64,000 nt of DNA from Rhodospirillales bacterium URHD0017. Its GTDB lineage: Bacteria > Pseudomonadota > Alphaproteobacteria > Reyranellales > Reyranellaceae. Below the pieces are notes generated by a model that did no database searches, was not told the DNA's origin, and saw only the letters and a program-made list of their open reading frames with translations. The position numbers were made by a program, and so were the translations under genes. Below are positions 1 to 8,597 of the stretch, one piece after another. The DNA is taken from the NCBI GenBank assembly GCA_900110395.1, contig FODP01000005.1:120705-184704 (forward strand), given 5' to 3'. Position 1 is the stretch's first letter; each line of letters opens with the position of its first letter.

Positions 1-1349
1 GTGGTGTTGAGGATGTCCCCCAACCGCTGGACCGAGAGGCGCGCCTGGTGGAAATCCTGCCACATCTGCGCCAGGCGCAGCACCGGCGCACTCACCCGGC
101 TGGCCAGGATGTTGAAGGCCACGAGCTCGCCGACCGACAGGCTGCCGTCGATCACCAGCCTGGCGCCGAAATAGAGGATGGAGGCGGTGACGACCTTGCT
201 GACGAACTGCACCACCTGGCTCGCGGTGTTGCCGAGGCTCAGCACCCGGAAACTGGCCGACACGTAGCCGGCAAGCTGCTCTTCCCACCGGCGCTGCATC
301 TGCGGCTCGACCGCCATGGCCTTCAGGGTCTCGATGCCGGTGACGCTCTCGACCAGGAACGCCTGGTTCTCCGCGCCGCGCTGGAATTTCTCGTCGAGCC
401 GGCGGCGGAACAGCGGTGTGACGGCGCCGGAGATCGCGACATAGACCGGCAGCGAGCCGATCACGATCCAGGTCAGCATCGGCGCGTAGAAGAACATCAC
501 CGCCAGGAAGACGAAGGTGAAGAACAGGTCGATGACAAGCGTGAGCGCCGAGCTGGTGAGGAAAGTGCGGATGTTCTCCAGCTCGCGCACCCGCGCCACG
601 GAATCGCCGACCCGCCGCGCCTGGAAGTAGGCCATCGGCAGCGCCAGCAGGTGATGGAACAGGCGGGCGCCGAGCTCGACGTCGATGCGGTTGGTGGTGT
701 GGGAGAACAGGTAGGTGCGCAGGATGGCCACGACGGTCTCGAACGCCGAGATCGCCAGGAGGCCCACCACCAGCACGTCGAGGGTGCTGAGCGAGCGATG
801 CACCAGGACCTTGTCGATGACGACCTGGAAGAACAGCGGCGAGATCAGGCCGAACAGCTGCAGGAAGAACGACGCGACCAGCACCTCGCCCAGCAGGCGA
901 CGGTACTTGTGGATCGCGCCCAGGAACCAGGTGATGTCGAAGCGGCGGGCGACGTCGGCCAGGCCGGCCCGGCGCGCCATCGAGATCAGCCCGCCGTCCC
1001 AGACGGCACCGAACTCCTCGCGCGTCATGAGGACGGGCCCGGTCTGCGGCACGTGGACCAGCACCTTGTCCCCGGAGGCCTTGGCCAACACCATGAAGCC
1101 GCCAGCGCGCAGGGATGCGATGGCGGGGAGAGGCGTCCGCACGAGCCGCGACCATTTGGTCCGCCAGGCCCGCGCCTTCAGGCCGAGGTCTCTCGCGCAC
1201 CGGATCATCTCCGGTGCGCCGATCTTGTCTGTTCCCAGGCGGTGCCTGATCTGCCCTCGATCGGCCGCCACATCCTTCAGGTGCAGCAGCATCAGGAGGG
1301 CCTCGAGTCCCGGGTCGGAAGGAGCAGCGGGGTTGGGGGAGGGGCTCAC
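1..1349 (-). CDS. Type I secretion system permease/ATPase (HlyB-type), 3' end outside window
   Basis: About 449 residues of an inner-membrane ABC exporter are visible; the ATPase half lies beyond position 1. The N-terminal 130 residues resemble the C39-like domain of HlyB-type transporters, which binds but does not cleave RTX substrates. The usual catalytic Cys region reads ALLMLLHLKDVAADR, without Cys. A six-helix ABC membrane domain follows, with family-typical stretches such as SPLFFQVVIDKVLVH, LGARLFHHLLALPMAYF and RRVGDSVARVRELENIRTF. I chose the GTG at 1349 because GGAG lies 8 nt upstream and no in-frame ATG precedes it. It starts 58 nt after the RTX gene on the same strand, so the two probably form an export operon with the RTX protein as substrate. 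This reading frame was worked out by hand from the minus strand. Confidence 0.88.
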   Translation of the reverse strand, partial: MSPSPNPAAPSDPGLEALLMLLHLKDVAADRGQIRHRLGTDKIGAPEMIRCARDLGLKARAWRTKWSRLVRTPLPAIASLRAGGFMVLAKASGDKVLVHVPQTGPVLMTREEFGAVWDGGLISMARRAGLADVARRFDITWFLGAIHKYRRLLGEVLVASFFLQLFGLISPLFFQVVIDKVLVHRSLSTLDVLVVGLLAISAFETVVAILRTYLFSHTTNRIDVELGARLFHHLLALPMAYFQARRVGDSVARVRELENIRTFLTSSALTLVIDLFFTFVFLAVMFFYAPMLTWIVIGSLPVYVAISGAVTPLFRRRLDEKFQRGAENQAFLVESVTGIETLKAMAVEPQMQRRWEEQLAGYVSASFRVLSLGNTASQVVQFVSKVVTASILYFGARLVIDGSLSVGELVAFNILASRVSAPVLRLAQMWQDFHQARLSVQRLGDILNT

Positions 1350-1407
1350 TGCCGTTACTCCGGGACTCGAGGCTTGGCGGTTAGGGGTGGGCGATGGGGC
1401 TTGGCGG

Positions 1408-4236
1408 TCAGGCGTGCGGCTGCGCGAGCAGCGGCGGCTGGTTCGATGCGGGGTCGGCCATCGGCGTGCTGGCCTGGCCCTGGCCCGCCGGGGCGAAGCT
1501 CGAGGCCATGAACTGGCCCATCACGAGCGACTGGATGACGACGTTGCTGCCGGGGCCGCCATCGAGCACGTCCTGCCCGGGGCCGCCGATCAGCACGTCG
1601 TCGCCGTTGCCACCCAGCAGGGTGTCGTTGCCGGGACTGCCGATCAGGACGTCGTCGCCGTCGCCGCCGTTGGCGGTCAGCAGCATGCCCGAGAGGCCGG
1701 ACGCCTCGATGACGTCGTCACCGCCGAGGCCGTTGATCACGAGGCGATCATTGTTCGCCTCGAAGCCGGTGATCTCCACGTCGGCACCGCCCAGGCCCGA
1801 CACGGTGATCACGCCGTTGTTGTTGGTGACCACGACCACATCGTCGCCGTTGGTCGCGTTGAGGACGATCGTATCCGCCGCGCCATCGGCGCCGCCCAGA
1901 TCGATCTTGACCTTGCTGACGTCGGTCTGGCTGAGGTCGCCGACCGTGATGAGGTCGGCGCCGCCCTTGGCCTGCACATCGATCGTCTCGACGTTGTCGG
2001 GATCCATGGTGATGGCGGCGACATCACGAGTGAGCCGGGCGTGTCCGCCATTGGCCGAGATGTCGATCTTCTCGGCGATGTTGGCGCCGTTGAAGAGGAG
2101 GGTGTCGGTGCCCGCCTGCCCGTCGACCGTGTCGTTGCCGTCGCCCGGGTTCCAGATGAACGTATCGTCGCCCAACCCGAGCTTGGCGGTGTCGGTGCCC
2201 TGCCCGCCAATGACCACGTCATCGCCCTTGCTGCCGGTGATCGTGTCGTCGCCGGCGCCGGCATTGATCACGAGCTTGACCTGGCCGGCATTGAGACCGG
2301 AGGCGTTGATCGTGTCGTTGCCGGCCTGACCGTTGACCGAAAGCTGGTCGTTGGCCCCTTCGGCGCCGGCGATCGTCACCTTGGCCGCGAGGCCATTGAC
2401 GACCACCGAGGCGCCGCTGCTGGCGACGGTGATGGCGTCGCTGCCCTGCGTGCCATTGACGGTCACGGTGTCGGGCGCGCCGTCACCCTGGCCGCTGCCC
2501 GCCTGCGCCGACAGGTCGAGACTGACCTGCTTGACGTCGGTGCCGGAGAGGTCGCCGACCACGATATTGTCGGCACCGCCCAGGGCGTTGAACTGGATGG
2601 TCTCGACATCGTCGAGGTCCATGGTGATATTGGCGACGTCGCGGGTGAACAGCGCCCGGCCGCCGTTGGCCAGGATGTTGATGTTCTCGGCGATGTTGGC
2701 GCCGTTGAACAGCAAGGTGTCGGTGCCGGCCTGGCCCTCGACGATGTCGCTGCCGTCGCCCGGATTCCAGATGAACGTGTCGTTGCCCGCGCCGAGCAGG
2801 GCCACGTCGTCGCCGCGGCCGCCGGTCACCGTGTCGTTGCCGTCGCCGGCCAGGATCGTGTCCTTGCCCTGGCTGCCGATGACGATGTCGTTGCCGGCGC
2901 CGGCATCGATGGTGAGGCCGATGACGCCGGCCTGCAGCGCGGCCGCGTTGATCGTGTCGTTGCCGCCGCCGGCATTGATCGTCAGCAGGTCGTTGGCCCC
3001 CTCCGCACCGGTGATGGTGACCTGCGCACTGAGGCCCGTGACCGCGACGCTGGTGCCGGCCCCGGCCACGACGATCTGGTCGCTACCGTTGGTGCCGTTG
3101 ACGATCACCTGGTCGGCGGCGCCGTCGCCGGCGCCACCCGTTGCCGCCAGGTTGATGTCGACCTGCTTCACGTCGGTGGCGGCGAGATTGTTGACCGTGA
3201 TCTTGTCGGCGCCGCCCAGGGCATTGATCTGGACGCGTTCGACGTCGTTGAAGTCCATGTTGATGGCGCCGACGTCGCGCGTCAGTCGCGTCCGCCCGCC
3301 ATTGGCCGCCGAGAGGTCCATGATCTCGCCGATGTTGGAGCCGTTGAACAGCATCGTGTCGTTGCCGTCGCCGCCCTCGACCGTGTCGCTGCCGTCGCCG
3401 GGATCCCACTGGAAGACGTCGTCGCCGGCGCCGAGCGACACGAGGTCGTTGCCCTGCTGGCCGTCGATGAAATCGTTGCCGTCGCCCCCGATGAGCGTGT
3501 CGTTGCCGTTGCTGCCGAGAATGGTGTCGTTGCCGGTGCCGCCGTCGACCGTGACACTGATCAGGGCGGCCAGGTTGCCGGTGGCGCTGAACATGTCGTC
3601 GCCGCCATTCATGTTGACGACGAGTTTTTCGGTCGTGCCGATGTCGAGGCTGAAGGGCGCGGGATCGAGCCGGTCGAAGCGCACGCGCGTGCCGTTGGCG
3701 GTGGCGGTAAAGACCTCGGCGCCGTTGCCGCCATTGACCTCGGCGGTGTCGGTGCCGTCGCCGCCCTCGAACAGGTCGGTGTCGTCGCCCGGGTTCCAGA
3801 TCATGCGATCGTTGCCGCCTTCACCGAATACCTGGTCGTCGCCGTCGCCGCCGGTCAGCGTGTCGTTGCCCGAGCCGCCGAACAGAAAATCGTTGCCGCC
3901 CTTGCCCAGCAGGGTGTCGTTGCCGGCCTGGCCGAACAGCAGATCGCCGCCAGAGCCGCCGACGATCGTGTCGTTACCGTTGCCGCCGAACATCTGGGCC
4001 GGCGGCAGGGCGCCGTTGCTTTCGTCGAGCACGAGCATGTCGTTGCCGGCCTGACCGAACACCAGCATCTGTGACGTATTTGCAACTGTTGGTTGGCCGC
4101 CGAGGACCTGGACCGCGCCGCCATTGATCAGGATGAGACCGGCTGCGTTGCGGCTGATGGTGACGGCATTGTCGAGATCGTCGCCGAACACAGACAACAG
4201 GCCGGCGCCGGGGATGAAGCTCGCCTTGATAGCCAT
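1408..4236 (-). CDS. RTX-type calcium-binding repeat protein, probable T1SS substrate
   Basis: This 942-residue acidic protein is rich in RTX nonapeptides (GGxGxDxUx), for example GGNGNDTIVGGSGGDLLFG near the N-terminus and GGNGDDVLIGGPGQDVLDGG near the C-terminus. Such repeats fold into calcium-binding beta-rolls outside the cell. No Sec signal is present, as expected for type I secretion with a C-terminal signal. Between RTX blocks lie longer modules that begin W(N/D)PGD and contain a TRDV..I.MD..DVE segment and a second LGGAD..V..L..TDV segment. No enzymatic domain is recognisable, so adhesin, matrix or S-layer-like roles are all possible. Start at 4236: AAGGACAAGG lies just upstream. The neighbouring exporter gene downstream supports export. 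Confidence 0.85.
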   Translation of the reverse strand: MAIKASFIPGAGLLSVFGDDLDNAVTISRNAAGLILINGGAVQVLGGQPTVANTSQMLVFGQAGNDMLVLDESNGALPPAQMFGGNGNDTIVGGSGGDLLFGQAGNDTLLGKGGNDFLFGGSGNDTLTGGDGDDQVFGEGGNDRMIWNPGDDTDLFEGGDGTDTAEVNGGNGAEVFTATANGTRVRFDRLDPAPFSLDIGTTEKLVVNMNGGDDMFSATGNLAALISVTVDGGTGNDTILGSNGNDTLIGGDGNDFIDGQQGNDLVSLGAGDDVFQWDPGDGSDTVEGGDGNDTMLFNGSNIGEIMDLSAANGGRTRLTRDVGAINMDFNDVERVQINALGGADKITVNNLAATDVKQVDINLAATGGAGDGAADQVIVNGTNGSDQIVVAGAGTSVAVTGLSAQVTITGAEGANDLLTINAGGGNDTINAAALQAGVIGLTIDAGAGNDIVIGSQGKDTILAGDGNDTVTGGRGDDVALLGAGNDTFIWNPGDGSDIVEGQAGTDTLLFNGANIAENINILANGGRALFTRDVANITMDLDDVETIQFNALGGADNIVVGDLSGTDVKQVSLDLSAQAGSGQGDGAPDTVTVNGTQGSDAITVASSGASVVVNGLAAKVTIAGAEGANDQLSVNGQAGNDTINASGLNAGQVKLVINAGAGDDTITGSKGDDVVIGGQGTDTAKLGLGDDTFIWNPGDGNDTVDGQAGTDTLLFNGANIAEKIDISANGGHARLTRDVAAITMDPDNVETIDVQAKGGADLITVGDLSQTDVSKVKIDLGGADGAADTIVLNATNGDDVVVVTNNNGVITVSGLGGADVEITGFEANNDRLVINGLGGDDVIEASGLSGMLLTANGGDGDDVLIGSPGNDTLLGGNGDDVLIGGPGQDVLDGGPGSNVVIQSLVMGQFMASSFAPAGQGQASTPMADPASNQPPLLAQPHA
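2135..3798 (-). repeat. Tandem long modules inside the RTX gene
   Basis: Four copies of a W(N/D)PGD-initiated module can be anchored by their Trp codons at 2152-2154, 2767-2769, 3406-3408 and 3796-3798. The spacings are 615, 639 and 390 nt. The three C-terminal copies share (L/M)LFNG(A/S)NI, TRDV, MD and (L/K)GGAD blocks; the N-terminal copy is degenerate. These are coding repeats, internal duplications of roughly 205-213 residues, not intergenic elements. Confidence 0.8.
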
Positions 4237-4519
4237 GGTCCTTGTCCTTTCAATGATTTGCCGCAGCGGCGATGAAGAGAGTGGGATCGACGCCTATCGG
4301 CATGGACGGCATGCTTAGCCGCGGACGGCACGACACGCTTGAAGCCGCACTGCGGGCGGCATTGTTTTTTTCTGGAGATGTCGTGAATATTTTTTGCGTG
4401 CGACGTGCGCCCGGGTCTGCTACCGGCCCGTGCGCGGACGACACGGCCAAAGGGAAAAAGTGCGGAGGTTCCGCTTTGCCACGACAAGGTCGTTTTTGCG
4501 CGAACAATGGTTTGGCGAA

Positions 4520-6109
4520 ATGTCGGGGGACAGCAGCGTGCAATTTATCTTTGCCGACCACAGGCTCGACACCGATCGGCGTGAGCTGCACCGCGGCTCC
4601 GAAGCCGTTCCCGTCGAGCCACAGGTGCTCGATCTACTGATCTGCCTCGTTGAGAATCGCAATCGCGTCGTCAGCAAGGACGATCTCATCGCCTCGGTGT
4701 GGCGCGGCCGCATCGTGTCGGAGGCGACTCTGACCAGCCGCATCTATGCGGCGCGCAAGGCGGTCGGCGACAGTGGCCAGGGCCAAAGACTGATCCGCAC
4801 CGTTGCCCGCAGGGGACTGCGCTTCGTCGGCGACGTGCGGACGGACTGTGATCATTCTGTGGCCGCCTCCGACCAGCTGCTGTCGCCCCAGAGCCGCCAG
4901 CCCGCGCCCGCAGCCTTGCCGCTGCCCGAGCGGCCGGCGATTGCCGTGCTGCCGTTCGACAACATGTGTGGTGATCCGGCGCAGGAATACTTTTCAGACG
5001 GCATCAGCGAAGACGTCATCACGGCGCTGTCCAAGTTGCGCTGGTTCTTCGTGATCGCCCGCAATTCCTCGTTCACCTACAAGGGCAAGGCCGTCCACAT
5101 CAAGCAGGTCGGCGAGGATCTCGGCGTCAGCTACGTGCTCGAGGGCAGCGTGCGCAAGCTGGGCGAGCGCGTGCGCATCACGGCGCAGCTCAACGACGTG
5201 ACCACAGGCGGCCATATCTGGGCGGAGCGCTACGACCGCGATCTTGCCGACGTGTTCGCGGTCCAGGACGAGATCACGGAGGCCATCGTCGCGGCGGTCG
5301 AGCCGCAAATCTATGCCGCGGAAAACTTCCGTACCCGGCGCAGGCCGCCCGAGAGCCTGGATGCCTGGGATCTGGTGATGCGAGCCCTGTCCCACTTCTG
5401 GCGGGTGACCCGAGAGGACAACACCGCCGCGCAGGAACTGCTGGAAAGGGCCATCGCCATCGACCCGAACTATGGCCAGGCGCTGGGGCTGCTGGCGACC
5501 AGTCACACTTTTGGTGTCCACATGGGCTGGTCGGACAAGACGGTTGGGCCGATCGCCGAGCGCGCGGCGCTGGCGGCAATCCGCGCCGACAGCGAGGATC
5601 CCTGGGCCCATCACGCCTTGGGCTGCGCCCACCTGTTCGCGCGCCGGCTGGACGATGCGATCGCCGAGTTCGAAACCGCGGTGCGTCTCAATCCCAACTT
5701 CTCGTTGGCGCACTGCTACTACGGCATCGCCTTGGCCGATAACGGCCGCTGGCAGGAGGCTGAGGAAGCCGTTCGCCGGGCGCTGCGGTTCAGTCCGCGC
5801 GATCCACTATCGGCGATCTACTTCGGCGCCGCCGCCTTCGCCCAGTACATCGGGCGCAACTACGAGAAAGCGATGCAGCTGGCGCGCGAGTCGATCCGGC
5901 TCCGCGGCGATTTCGTCGGAGCCCGGCGCCTGCTGACCGCCGCCGCCGGCATGTCCGGACAGACCGAGGTGGCCGCGGCTGCCCTGGAGGAACTGCGCCG
6001 CGCCCAGCCCGACGTTTCTCTCGCCTGGATCGCAGACCGAATGCCGATCAAGCATGACGCCGATCGGGAACACTACCTGGAAGGCTTCCGCCGCGCCGGA
6101 TTGGAGTAG
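4520..6109 (+). CDS. Winged-helix regulator with TolB-like and TPR domains (CadC-like)
   Basis: The 529-residue protein has an OmpR/PhoB-type winged-helix DNA-binding domain at about residues 5-105 (VEPQVLDLLICLVENRNRVV, then SEATLTSRIYAARKAVGD). No receiver domain or transmembrane helix is seen. Residues ~140-265 match the TolB-N-like module found in such regulators (AIAVLPFDNMCGDPAQEYFS, then VLEGSVRK and ITAQLNDVTTGGHIWAERYD). TPR-like helices follow, with ERAIAIDPNYGQALGLLA and FETAVRLNPNFSLAHCYYG. An ATG at 4394 is possible, but its extra 42 residues look non-homologous; the ATG at 4520 places the winged helix right at the N-terminus. It is divergent from the RTX gene across 283 nt containing an AT-rich tract (4361-4396), so control of the RTX/T1SS pair is a reasonable guess. 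The ligand is unknown. Confidence 0.85.
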   Translation: MSGDSSVQFIFADHRLDTDRRELHRGSEAVPVEPQVLDLLICLVENRNRVVSKDDLIASVWRGRIVSEATLTSRIYAARKAVGDSGQGQRLIRTVARRGLRFVGDVRTDCDHSVAASDQLLSPQSRQPAPAALPLPERPAIAVLPFDNMCGDPAQEYFSDGISEDVITALSKLRWFFVIARNSSFTYKGKAVHIKQVGEDLGVSYVLEGSVRKLGERVRITAQLNDVTTGGHIWAERYDRDLADVFAVQDEITEAIVAAVEPQIYAAENFRTRRRPPESLDAWDLVMRALSHFWRVTREDNTAAQELLERAIAIDPNYGQALGLLATSHTFGVHMGWSDKTVGPIAERAALAAIRADSEDPWAHHALGCAHLFARRLDDAIAEFETAVRLNPNFSLAHCYYGIALADNGRWQEAEEAVRRALRFSPRDPLSAIYFGAAAFAQYIGRNYEKAMQLARESIRLRGDFVGARRLLTAAAGMSGQTEVAAAALEELRRAQPDVSLAWIADRMPIKHDADREHYLEGFRRAGLE

Positions 6110-6224
6110 CTCGCCCGATCCGGCGATCTTCAATTGACGGCAAACGGCCATCGCCTGCGGCTGAAACCATGATTGGCAGCAGCCCCGAAGCCTTCCACAC
6201 TCGGCGCCGGGGGAAAGTCGATCG

Positions 6225-7472
6225 ATGCGCCGTACGGCAGGTAGCCTCGTTCTCGCCGCGCTGGCCATGACCGCTGATCGCGCCGCGGCCCAGACAAACG
6301 ATCCGCCGGGCCAAAAGCTGGTCGGCAGGATCCACGACACCGATCGCGCTGCCAAGCAGCGCCAGGAGGAGCTGTCGGTCAGCGATGAGGTCGACCGCGC
6401 GCACGTGCGCTATGCGAGGGTGAAGAAGGAGATCACCAGCGCGACGGGCCTCAACTTCTGGATGGAAACGTCTTTCATGAGCCAGTGGGGCACGCCCAAC
6501 GGCGGCTACGGCGCCGTACAGGCGATGTTCACGCCGGGGGCGAACTGGGACATCTTCGCCTCGCCCTCGGTCGGCGCCGGCTCCGTGCAGTTCCAGTTCC
6601 TGGCCGCGCAGTACCTCTCGGGCGCCTCGGGAACGAGCCTCGGCAGCAACATCAACCTCATCAGCCCGATCAACAACCAGCCTGTGGCCAACCAGCAGTT
6701 CGTGCAGCTCACCTATACGCACCGCTTCCCGGGCGACTGGCTGGCGATGGCGATCGGCCAGTACGCCATCTCAAGCTTCGACGGCAACGCCTATGCCAAC
6801 AACCAGCAGATGAACTTCATCGGCTACTCGCTGACGCAGAACGGCAGCCAGAACTATGGCCAGGCGGGCCTCGGCGCCTATGCGCAGCTCAATCCCATCA
6901 AGGAAATCACCTTCGCCGCAGGCTTCCAGGACGCCAACGACTTCAGCGGCAGCTACATCCAGTTCCCGACCGTGGGCCAGGGCCAGTATGCCTGGTTCGG
7001 CTACGCCGCCTGGTCGCCGACCATCAAGGACTGGGGCCAGGGCAACTACGCGCTGCTCTACTACAATCAGCCCGGCGTCTCCCTGCAGCCGCTGCCCAGC
7101 AGCGGGCTGTCCTTCAGCGCCTCGCAAAAGGTCGACAGCAGGTTGGGCTTGTTCCTGCGCGCCAATACGGCCTGGCAATCGAGCTTCGCCATCCAGTCGT
7201 CGATCGCCGGCGGCGTCGTCCTCAACGACCCGGTGCAGCACAGCAAGCACGACCAGATCGGCCTCGCCATGGCCTGGAACGCAACGAACATGTCGCTCTT
7301 CGCCGGCACCTTCGTGCGGCCGAGCGAGACCATGGTGGAGGCCTACTGGTCGTGGTCGCTCTATCACGGCTTCCTGATCACGCCGGACGTGCAGCTCTAC
7401 CTGCAGCCGGCCCTCGCGCCCTCGAACGACCTCGCGGCCGTCTTCACGATCCGCGTGACGCAGCTTTTCTGA
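6225..7472 (+). CDS. OprB-family carbohydrate-selective porin
   Basis: A 415-residue outer-membrane beta-barrel protein. It has an N-terminal signal peptide (MRRTAGSLVLAALAMTADRA, cleavage near AAAQ), alternating hydrophobic/aromatic strands, and ends in Phe (RVTQLF), the C-terminal signature used for outer-membrane assembly. The pattern GLNFWMETSFMSQ, YTHRFPGDWLAMAIGQ, NQPGV and repeated aromatic Gly/Asn-rich strands fits OprB-like sugar porins. GGGGGAAAG lies upstream of the ATG. It precedes a sugar-dehydrogenase-like gene and a uronate-dehydrogenase-like gene, which fits uptake of sugars or sugar acids; that role is inferred from context. Confidence 0.75.
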   Translation: MRRTAGSLVLAALAMTADRAAAQTNDPPGQKLVGRIHDTDRAAKQRQEELSVSDEVDRAHVRYARVKKEITSATGLNFWMETSFMSQWGTPNGGYGAVQAMFTPGANWDIFASPSVGAGSVQFQFLAAQYLSGASGTSLGSNINLISPINNQPVANQQFVQLTYTHRFPGDWLAMAIGQYAISSFDGNAYANNQQMNFIGYSLTQNGSQNYGQAGLGAYAQLNPIKEITFAAGFQDANDFSGSYIQFPTVGQGQYAWFGYAAWSPTIKDWGQGNYALLYYNQPGVSLQPLPSSGLSFSASQKVDSRLGLFLRANTAWQSSFAIQSSIAGGVVLNDPVQHSKHDQIGLAMAWNATNMSLFAGTFVRPSETMVEAYWSWSLYHGFLITPDVQLYLQPALAPSNDLAAVFTIRVTQLF

Positions 7473-7484
7473 ACATCCTCATGT

Positions 7485-7623
7485 CCTCTCCCCGGCAAAC
7501 GGGGGAGGATACGGGAGGGAAAGCCGCAAGATGATCTCTCCGCGGAAGATCATGATCTAAAACCGGCTTACACCCATCGTATGGCCTTCCCCCTCCCTGC
7601 CCTCCCCCGTATGACGGGGGAGG
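7485..7623. repeat. Two CTCCCCC-type palindromes between porin and LLM genes
   Basis: At 7601-7623 there is a perfect 10-bp palindrome (CCTCCCCCGT, atg, ACGGGGGAGG). At 7485-7508 an imperfect relative (CCTCTCCCC, ggcaaac, GGGGGAGG) is found. The same core recurs at 16576-16599 and twice at 39241-39337, so this is a dispersed intergenic repeat family. It could form hairpins in mRNA. Confidence 0.8.
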
Positions 7624-7646
7624 AGAAGAAGTCAGAGGGAGCACCC

Positions 7647-8579
7647 ATGAAATTCGGCATCCACAATCCGTCCTGGCTGTTCGGCTCCGATCCGGCGGAA
7701 ATCTTCGACGCCGTGAAGACCAAGGCCCAGTGGGCGGAGAACAACGGCTTCACCTGGTTCTCGGTGATGGATCACCTGATCCAGATCGGCAATGTCGGCG
7801 CGCCCGACGAGCCTTTCATGGAAGGCTGGACGGTGCTCACCGGCCTCGCCGCGGTGACGAGCCGCATCCGTCTCGCGACGCTCGTCTCCTCGGTGCACTA
7901 TCGCAATCCCGCGCTGCTGGCGAAGATGGCGGCCGGCGTCGACCAGATCAGCCGCGGCCGGCTCACCTTCGGCATCGGCGCCGGCTGGTTCGAGACGGAG
8001 TACCGGCAATACGGCTGGGAATTCCCGCCACGTCCTGCGGTGCGCATCCGGCAAATGGAAGAGGCGGTCCGGCTGATCAAGAGCATGTGGACGGAGAAGC
8101 GGACCACCTTCCAGGGCAAGTACTTCCGGGCGCAGGACGCCATCCTGGAACCCAAGCCGGTGCAGAAGCCGCATCCGCCGATAATGATCGGCGGCGGCGG
8201 CGAGCAGCTGACCTTGCGCGCGGTGGCCCGGCACGCCGATGCCTGCAACGTCGGCGGCACGCCCGACCAGGTCCGGCACAAGTACGAGGTGCTGCACCGC
8301 CATTGCGAGGCGGAGGGCCGGACGTACGAGGAGGTCGAGCGGACCAACGTCATCAGCTTCGTCATCGCGCGCGACGACGCGGCGCTGGCAGCCAAGCGCC
8401 GCAAGCTCGCGGTGCCGGAGAACTACTATGGTGTCGCCGGCACGGTCGCGCAGATCACCGACCTGGTCGGCCGCTACAAGGATGCCGGCGTCCAGCTCCT
8501 GATCAGCAGCGCCTACAAGAACGACGCCGAAACGCTCGAGCTGCTGGCGGCTGACGTGATGCCGCGATTTCGCGGCTAG
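7647..8579 (+). CDS. LLM-class flavin/F420-dependent oxidoreductase
   Basis: The 310-residue protein belongs to the luciferase-like monooxygenase (alpha/beta TIM barrel) superfamily, which uses FMN or F420. Family-typical segments are NGFTWFSVMDHL near residue 40, RIRLATLVSSVHYRNPALLA, the GRLTFGIGAGWFETEY strand, and EPKPVQKPHPPIMIGGGGE. The longer reading frame from 7581 adds 22 unlikely residues from the repeat region. The ATG at 7647 has AGAGGGA 6 nt upstream and gives the normal MKFGIHNP start. Cofactor and substrate cannot be decided from sequence alone. It is followed after 18 nt by the sorbosone-dehydrogenase-like gene. Confidence 0.85.
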   Translation: MKFGIHNPSWLFGSDPAEIFDAVKTKAQWAENNGFTWFSVMDHLIQIGNVGAPDEPFMEGWTVLTGLAAVTSRIRLATLVSSVHYRNPALLAKMAAGVDQISRGRLTFGIGAGWFETEYRQYGWEFPPRPAVRIRQMEEAVRLIKSMWTEKRTTFQGKYFRAQDAILEPKPVQKPHPPIMIGGGGEQLTLRAVARHADACNVGGTPDQVRHKYEVLHRHCEAEGRTYEEVERTNVISFVIARDDAALAAKRRKLAVPENYYGVAGTVAQITDLVGRYKDAGVQLLISSAYKNDAETLELLAADVMPRFRG

Positions 8580-8597
8580 ACACCAAGGAGGCCATCC

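Noticed and set aside
715..4074. 1119-residue open frame on the plus strand
   Set aside because: It is the antisense shadow of the RTX gene; its repeated Val/Ala/Asp-rich text mirrors GGxGxD codons and shows no family motif.
1408..4236. Regular repeats resembling a CRISPR or satellite array
   Set aside because: The periodicity is that of RTX nonapeptide codons inside one long reading frame, with varied spacers that are themselves coding.
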